Positions 5,194 to 8,859 of a DNA stretch of 8,859 nt are shown piece after piece (position 1 is the first letter of the stretch; the number at the start of each line of letters is the position of its first letter). This stretch comes from an uncultured Eubacteriaceae bacterium (GTDB lineage Bacteria > Bacillota > Clostridia > Lachnospirales > CAG-274). Both the position numbers and the translations under genes were made by a program. The notes beneath the pieces are model-generated. The model saw only the letters and a list, made by a program, of their open reading frames with translations, ran no database searches and was not told where the DNA came from. The stretch is taken from positions 1 to 8,859 of the forward strand of contig CALIRN010000070.1 of NCBI GenBank assembly GCA_938042265.1, in the 5' to 3' direction.

Positions 5194-6306
5194 TTAGTTG
5201 CAGATAACAGCCTCAGTAGCCTTATCAAAGATATGCATTCTGTTAACATCAAATGCAACCTTAACAATATCACCAATCTTAGCTGTGAAACGAGAGTCAA
5301 CTCTTGCAGTAACATTCTGACCTGCAATCTGAAGGAACAGGTTAGTCTCTGCACCAAGAAGCTCAGTAACCTCAACCTGTGCATCAACAATGCTTTCTGG
5401 AGATGTGCTGAGGAAAAGCTCCTCCTCGTGAATATCCTCAGGTCTGATACCAAGAATTACGTCCTTATCAACATAACCGCCGTCAATAAGAGCTCTTGTC
5501 TTATGCTCAGGAAGTTTAACTCTGTATTCGCCAAAGCTTACAAGAACATCAGCACCGACCTGAACAACCTTGGCATCAATAAAGTTCATCTGAGGTGAAC
5601 CGATGAAACCTGCAACAAAAAGATTTACAGGCTTGTTGTACAGATTCTGAGGAGTATCAACCTGCTGAATAATACCATCTTTAAGAACTACGATACGGGT
5701 ACCGAGAGTCATAGCCTCTGTCTGGTCATGTGTAACGTAGATGAAAGTTGTCTGTAATTTATGATGAAGCTTGGAAATCTCAGATCTCATCTGTACTCTC
5801 AGCTTAGCATCAAGGTTTGAAAGAGGCTCATCCATAAGGAATACCTTAGGCTCACGCACAATAGCACGACCCATAGCAACACGCTGACGCTGACCACCAG
5901 AAAGAGCCTTTGGCTTTCTGTCAAGGAGATGCTCAATATCAAGAATCTTAGCAGCCTCATGTACCTTTTTGTTAATCTCGTCCTTAGGTACCTTACGCAA
6001 CTTAAGACCGAATGCCATATTATCGTATACTGTCATGTGAGGATACAGAGCGTAGTTCTGGAAAACCATCGCAATATCTCTGTCCTTAGGTGATACATTG
6101 TTAACCAGCTTGTCACCTATGTAAAGTTCACCGGCTGAAATTTCCTCAAGACCTGCAATCATTCTGAGGGTAGTAGATTTACCACAGCCTGAAGGACCAA
6201 CGAAAATAATAAATTCCTTATCCTCTATATCAAGGTTAAAGTCTTTAACAGCAATAAAGCCATTAGGGTACTTCTTTACAATATTCTTCAATTTCAGTTC
6301 TGCCAT
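5194..6306 (-). CDS. Sugar ABC transporter ATP-binding protein, MsmX/MsiK/UgpC type
   Basis: A 370-residue ATPase subunit that powers carbohydrate import. Walker A GPSGCGKST is at 37-45, Q-loop Q83, signature LSGGQ at 135-139, Walker B VFLMDE at 155-160 and H-loop H193, all intact. A C-terminal MalK-like OB/TOBE region (about 240-365) contains the family's GFIGSPQMNF (233-242) and LGIRPED (285-291) motifs. Length and domain order match UgpC/MalK/MsmX. The start is set by AAGGAGGATAA (6321-6311) just before the ATG. No binding protein or permease lies nearby, as is usual for ATPases shared by many CUT1 sugar transporters in Bacillota. I therefore favour a shared multi-sugar ATPase over a glycerol-3-phosphate-specific one. 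Transcribed alone from a promoter near 6521-6549. Confidence 0.95.
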   Translation of the reverse strand: MAELKLKNIVKKYPNGFIAVKDFNLDIEDKEFIIFVGPSGCGKSTTLRMIAGLEEISAGELYIGDKLVNNVSPKDRDIAMVFQNYALYPHMTVYDNMAFGLKLRKVPKDEINKKVHEAAKILDIEHLLDRKPKALSGGQRQRVAMGRAIVREPKVFLMDEPLSNLDAKLRVQMRSEISKLHHKLQTTFIYVTHDQTEAMTLGTRIVVLKDGIIQQVDTPQNLYNKPVNLFVAGFIGSPQMNFIDAKVVQVGADVLVSFGEYRVKLPEHKTRALIDGGYVDKDVILGIRPEDIHEEELFLSTSPESIVDAQVEVTELLGAETNLFLQIAGQNVTARVDSRFTAKIGDIVKVAFDVNRMHIFDKATEAVICN

Positions 6307-6388
6307 TTAATTATCCTCCTTGCGATTATGGGCTGTATCTGCCCTTTGTTTATTAATATAATACCTTATTTTGCGATAACTCTCCATA

Positions 6389-6409
6389 TCTTTATTTTAC
6401 AAATAAAGA
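6389..6409. promoter_or_regulatory. Inverted repeat TCTTTATTT-tac-AAATAAAGA in the ATPase leader
   Basis: A perfect 9-bp inverted repeat with a 3-base centre, about 80 bases upstream of the ATPase start codon. It is either an operator or an mRNA hairpin. It does not match a CcpA cre box. Confidence 0.35.
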
Positions 6410-6441
6410 GCAATTAATTTGTATAAATTGCCCAAAGGACA

Positions 6442-6473
6442 TAGGTTTTGAGTGAGAATTGAACAAAAACCTA
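6442..6473. repeat. Inverted repeat TAGGTTTT / AAAACCTA in the ATPase leader
   Basis: Two perfect 8-bp arms (6442-6449 and 6466-6473) separated by 16 bases. It lies between the proposed promoter and the ATPase gene, so would fold in the 5' untranslated RNA. Role unknown. Confidence 0.35.
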
Positions 6474-6520
6474 AGAAATTGAGCAAAATACTGAATGCAA
6501 AATCCCTATTTTCAAGTTAA

Positions 6521-6549
6521 ATCTTACAAACATATTTTTTTTATGTCAA
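6521..6549 (-). promoter_or_regulatory. Probable promoter of the ABC ATPase gene
   Basis: On the minus strand TTGACA (6549-6544), a 17-bp spacer rich in A, and TAAGAT (6526-6521; 4 of 6 matches to the -10 consensus). Transcription from about 6514 would give a leader of roughly 200 nt carrying both inverted repeats noted above. A TATTAT box nearer the gene (about 6357-6362) has no good -35. Confidence 0.5.
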
Positions 6550-6564
6550 CTTTCACAACAATAT

Positions 6565-6584
6565 AAAAATATATAGATATTTTT
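6565..6584 (-). terminator. Weak AT-only hairpin after the YitT-family gene
   Basis: AAAAATAT (6565-6572) and ATATTTTT (6577-6584) with a 4-base loop, directly after the stop at 6588. The stem is all A-T, so termination may be inefficient and some transcripts may run into the ATPase gene. Confidence 0.3.
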
Positions 6585-6587
6585 TTG

Positions 6588-7418
6588 TTAAAACTTCCCC
6601 AAAATCTCCCGGATATCAGTAACAAACATAAAGGCTGCAGGGTCAAGCTCCGTTGTAATCCGCTTTAATGTAACAATCTCCTTACGTGATGCCGCTATCA
6701 TAAGTACATGCTTGTCTTTGCCCGAATACAGTCCCCCTGCCGGCATAACGGTTACGCCCCTGTCAATACCTTTCATAATGGCAGTACCCAGGGCTTTGCC
6801 ATCGTCACATACAATAAAAGCCACCTTTGCAAAATTAAGTCCCTCAAGTACCAAATCCACGGCTTTGGTCATAATTGTTACCGCAATAATGCCGTACATG
6901 GCACGTACCGCACCAAATATGGTAAAGCCCAGCAGTATTATGGCAATATCAATACACATCATAATCAGAGAAACACTTATTTCGCTTCTGATCTTATTAA
7001 TTATGCCTGCCGTCAGATCCGAACCGCCGGTTGTTGCTCCGCTTCTCAGCACCATTCCTATGCCGGCTCCATACAGCAGGCCGCCGAAAATAACTGCCGT
7101 AACATAATCGTTTTCAATAGGAGGTATTTTTTCAAAAAGATACAGAAAAAGGGAAAGCAGCAGGGTGGATATCAGTGAGCGTATTACAAATTGTCTGTCA
7201 AAAACAAAATACGCCCACAAAAACAGAGGCATATTAACAATTAAATTTGTAACCCACAAAGGAATACCCCAAAGGCTTTGAGCTATAATGGCAAGCCCTG
7301 TTGCACCGCCCAATATTATTGAAAACGGATCAAAAAACAAGGCAAGGGCAGCAGACATCAGCATTACCCCTAAAATTAAATATCCCCATTTTTTAATACT
7401 ATCTTTTAAGCAATTCAT
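6588..7418 (-). CDS. YitT-family (DUF161/DUF2179) membrane protein
   Basis: A 276-residue integral membrane protein. The N-terminal two thirds carry about five to six hydrophobic helices and the family hallmark GATTGGSDL (127-135) after a glycine-rich helix (GLLYGAGIGMVLRSG). The C-terminal soluble domain (about 197-273) contains RGVTVMPAGGLYSG and a LDPAAFMFVTDIREILG ending, matching the DUF2179 domain of YitT/YpjC-type proteins. The family is widespread in Bacillota; its molecular function is not firmly established and transport is only suspected. The start ATG has a weak GGGAA ribosome binding site 8 bases upstream. It lies 114 bases downstream of the CmpB-like gene on the same strand with no clear terminator between them, so the two are probably co-transcribed. 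Confidence 0.9.
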   Translation of the reverse strand: MNCLKDSIKKWGYLILGVMLMSAALALFFDPFSIILGGATGLAIIAQSLWGIPLWVTNLIVNMPLFLWAYFVFDRQFVIRSLISTLLLSLFLYLFEKIPPIENDYVTAVIFGGLLYGAGIGMVLRSGATTGGSDLTAGIINKIRSEISVSLIMMCIDIAIILLGFTIFGAVRAMYGIIAVTIMTKAVDLVLEGLNFAKVAFIVCDDGKALGTAIMKGIDRGVTVMPAGGLYSGKDKHVLMIAASRKEIVTLKRITTELDPAAFMFVTDIREILGKF

Positions 7419-7532
7419 ATTTTTATTCCCGTTGTTTTTATAAGTTTTAAGATTATTACAAAAGGTAAAGTAATGTTTAATGTTAAGATAAATATCAATT
7501 TAAATCAGTTATTTTGATGTACTGATGCTCTG

Positions 7533-7958
7533 TCAACCTTTAACAGGGGAGAGCATAGTCCTTTCTTTTGTAAAATAATCAAAATAAATCCTTTCGTAAA
7601 CTAAGCCTGCCGTAAACCACAAAGGCGCGTAATCCAGACGGATAAGACCCTCTATACTGTATATGCCGCTGTACTCCCATGGGCATATACCCAAAATGCT
7701 AAGGAGTTTGCCTGAAAAGTACTCGCAGGCAAAAATCATTGCCGCATAGTATATACCACGCAGCAATGGGTGTATGCCGAGGCTTTTAAAAGTATAAAAC
7801 ATAGGCTCCATAAATACTGCCATACCATATATGGGCAGCATTATCAGCGCCGTATGAGATGCCAATGTCAAATCCCCCTTAAACAGAGAGCATATACCTG
7901 TCCACAATATTTCAAAAAATAATCCTGTAAGTCCGTAAATAAATCCTCTTTTAATCAT
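7533..7958 (-). CDS. CmpB-like membrane protein (putative ABC-transporter type IV domain)
   Basis: A 141-residue membrane protein with about four hydrophobic helices (about 5-24, 35-52, 66-90, 111-127). The motifs CPWEYSG (92-98) and GLIRLDYAPLW (104-114) resemble the CmpB/DUF1113 family, whose typical forms are W-(D/E)-Y-S followed by GLIxLxYxxxW. The family name 'ABC transporter type IV' is historical; no ATPase motif is present and a transport role is not shown. At 141 residues it is a short, single-domain member. The start ATG lacks a good Shine-Dalgarno sequence, but the N-terminus IKRGFIYGLTGLFFEILWTG looks like a natural first helix. It appears to be the first gene of a two-gene unit with the YitT-family gene, behind a leader containing two strong hairpins. 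Confidence 0.7.
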   Translation of the reverse strand: MIKRGFIYGLTGLFFEILWTGICSLFKGDLTLASHTALIMLPIYGMAVFMEPMFYTFKSLGIHPLLRGIYYAAMIFACEYFSGKLLSILGICPWEYSGIYSIEGLIRLDYAPLWFTAGLVYERIYFDYFTKERTMLSPVKG

Positions 7959-8010
7959 AGATATAGCTTGCGCAGTTTTATATTTTTAATTCATATAAAT
8001 AAAAATAAAC

Positions 8011-8035
8011 AGGGATTGATGCTGCATCAATCCCT
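8011..8035 (-). terminator. Perfect hairpin with U-rich tail in the leader of the CmpB-like gene
   Basis: AGGGATTGATG (8011-8021) and CATCAATCCCT (8025-8035) form an 11-bp perfect stem. On the minus strand it is followed by GTTTATTTTTATTTAT. It sits about 50 bases before the ATG at 7958, in the right place to attenuate the operon; no gene upstream on that strand needs a terminator here. Confidence 0.55.
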
Positions 8036-8046
8036 CAGCCTGCTGA

Positions 8047-8088
8047 AAAAGGAGCTGCACACTATTTTTTAGTGCGGCAGCCCCTTTT
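8047..8088. terminator. Long GC-rich hairpin, terminator-like
   Basis: AAAAGGAGCTGC (8047-8058) pairs with GCAGCCCCTTTT (8077-8088) with one mismatch; an inner CACTA/TAGTG stem (8060-8064, 8070-8074) extends it. T-runs follow on both strands. It is the second of two tandem hairpins ahead of the CmpB-like gene. The rest of the 327-base gap 7959-8285 holds only the promoters listed. Confidence 0.55.
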
Positions 8089-8119
8089 GCTCAAACTGAA
8101 TGTTAATTTTTATGAATAA

Positions 8120-8148
8120 AGTTTAACATTTTTATTAACTAAAGTCAA
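8120..8148 (-). promoter_or_regulatory. Possible promoter of the CmpB-like/YitT unit
   Basis: On the minus strand TTGACT (8148-8143), 17-bp spacer, TAAACT (8125-8120). If used, transcription would start near 8113 and produce a leader of about 155 nt containing both hairpins before the ATG at 7958. Confidence 0.4.
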
Positions 8149-8229
8149 TCAGTCTTATTGTATATTTACAAACTTTTGGTTATGCTAATGATTAAACGGG
8201 TGATTATTAAATAAATAACAAAAAAAGTA

Positions 8230-8258
8230 TTGACAAATTAAGGCTTTAGCTGTATAAT
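8230..8258 (+). promoter_or_regulatory. Consensus promoter of the tRNA operon
   Basis: A perfect sigma-A promoter: TTGACA (8230-8235), 17-bp spacer, TATAAT (8253-8258). The start near 8265 lies about 20 bases before the mature tRNA-Phe. Perfect consensus is usual for stable RNA genes. Confidence 0.92.
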
Positions 8259-8285
8259 ATCACTTGTCGTTGCAGATAGCAATAA

Positions 8286-8358
<73 letters not shown>

Positions 8359-8380
8359 CTTTTGTTTTATGTTTAACTAT

Positions 8381-8451
8381 GCGGGTGTGGTTCAATGGTA
8401 GAACATCAGCCTTCCAAGCTGAGGACGTGGGTTCGATTCCCATCACCCGCT
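8381..8451 (+). tRNA. tRNA-Gly (UCC)
   Basis: A 71-nt cloverleaf with acceptor GCGGGTG (8381-8387)/CACCCGC (8444-8450), anticodon stem TCAGC/GCTGA (8406-8410, 8418-8422), loop CTTCCAA with anticodon TCC at 8413-8415, and a T-arm with GGTTCGATTCC. Discriminator T8451; CCA is not encoded. It lies 22 bases after tRNA-Phe and shares its promoter and terminator. Confidence 0.97.
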
Positions 8452-8461
8452 TTTTTTATTT

Positions 8462-8492
8462 AAAGAGCACTGACAAAAAATCAGTGCTCTTT
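8462..8492 (+). terminator. Intrinsic terminator of the tRNA operon, overlapping the glycosylase 3' end
   Basis: AAAGAGCACTGA (8462-8473) and TCAGTGCTCTTT (8481-8492) form a perfect 12-bp stem, followed by TTATTTTTT on the plus strand. The right arm also encodes the last three codons plus the TGA stop of the convergent glycosylase gene. Confidence 0.88.
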
Positions 8493-8859
8493 TATTTTTT
8501 CCATTTCTCCGCTGCGGGCAAAATAGAACAGATATTGCTGGGCAAAGCCAGCCAGGCTGCCCCATTTGTTCTGTGCAAAGTTAGCAATGGTTTTCAGGCT
8601 TTGCTCCCGACCGTTGAAGTACAGTTCGCTTATAACACGCCGTACCCACACATCAATAGGGAATACGTTTCTGTGTCCCAGAGAAAAAAGCAGTACGCAG
8701 TCTGCTACCTTTGGACCGACACCCTTTATTTTAATAAGCTCTGTCCTTGCACTGTCCGTATCCATATCAAAAAGGCTGTCGAGGACCACATCACCCTTTT
8801 CAAGACGTTTTACGGCATCGTATATGTATTTGTTCCTAAAGCCCATTTTAAGGGCAAAA
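8481..8859 (-). CDS. OGG1-like 8-oxoguanine DNA glycosylase/AP lyase, C-terminal part
   Basis: The frame remains open to the window edge upstream of the Met at 8846 (FALK precedes MGFRNKYI), so the gene starts outside the window; the visible part is about 125 residues. It shows the helix-hairpin-helix-GPD core of base-excision glycosylases: IKGVGPKVADCVLLF, with the catalytic Lys in GPK, and VFPIDVWVRRV, with the conserved Asp in PID. The preceding GFRNKYI and following AGFAQQYLFYFAR segments are typical of OGG1-type enzymes rather than of Nth or MutY, and no iron-sulphur cluster cysteines follow. Such proteins excise 8-oxoguanine opposite C and nick the abasic site. The gene converges on the tRNA operon, and its stop codon lies in that operon's terminator. 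Confidence 0.9.
   Translation of the reverse strand, partial: FALKMGFRNKYIYDAVKRLEKGDVVLDSLFDMDTDSARTELIKIKGVGPKVADCVLLFSLGHRNVFPIDVWVRRVISELYFNGREQSLKTIANFAQNKWGSLAGFAQQYLFYFARSGEMEKIKEH

Noticed and set aside
7421..7532. Separate promoter for the YitT-family gene
   Set aside because: A TTGACA at about 7534-7529 has only AATAAC at 17 bp, and other pairs are weaker. Co-transcription with the upstream gene is the simpler reading.

Overview
The window looks like a chromosomal segment of a low-GC, Gram-positive anaerobe, most likely a gut-type Clostridia (Oscillospiraceae/Lachnospiraceae-like). This is inferred from the AT-rich intergenic DNA, AGGAGG ribosome binding sites, consensus sigma-A promoters, the YitT, CmpB-like and UgpC/MsmX-type proteins, and tRNA genes without an encoded CCA. 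No species can be named from the sequence alone.

Layout. (1) 1-399, +: the 3' end of an M15-type peptidoglycan hydrolase of phage-endolysin type, cut by the window edge. (2) 580-2856, -: a membrane-anchored dCACHE-GGDEF-EAL protein with a degenerate GGDEF motif and an intact EAL active site, so probably a c-di-GMP phosphodiesterase. (3) 2857-3799: a 940-base region without a convincing protein gene. It holds, in order on the minus strand, a promoter, a c-di-GMP-I (GEMM-I) riboswitch aptamer, an intrinsic terminator, four copies of a hairpin repeat with C-rich loops separated by GC hairpins, and a strong bidirectional terminator. This reads as a complete riboswitch-controlled non-coding transcription unit and is the most unusual part of the window. 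(4) 3800-4093, -: a small two-TM membrane protein with its own promoter. (5) 4427-5062, +: an RpiB/LacA/LacB-family sugar isomerase, transcribed divergently. (6) 5194-6306, -: a stand-alone sugar-ABC-transporter ATPase of the shared MsmX/UgpC type. (7) 6588-7418 and 7533-7958, -: a YitT-family membrane protein downstream of a CmpB-like membrane protein. They are preceded by a long leader containing two terminator-like hairpins. (8) 8286-8451, +: a tRNA-Phe/tRNA-Gly operon with a perfect consensus promoter. (9) 8481-8859, -: the C-terminal part of an OGG1-like 8-oxoguanine DNA glycosylase, whose stop codon lies inside the convergent tRNA terminator.

How it may work together. The c-di-GMP riboswitch sits upstream of a probable c-di-GMP phosphodiesterase on the same strand, but the gene is about 700 bases further on, behind a second terminator and with its own promoter. 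A 9-bp pairing between the aptamer's 3' end and the 5' arm of its terminator predicts an OFF switch: the repeat RNA would be made when c-di-GMP is low. The carbohydrate genes (isomerase, shared ABC ATPase) fit a saccharide-using lifestyle but carry no dedicated permeases here. The remaining genes are ordinary housekeeping or poorly characterised membrane functions. The other stretches without genes hold promoters, terminators and short inverted repeats only.
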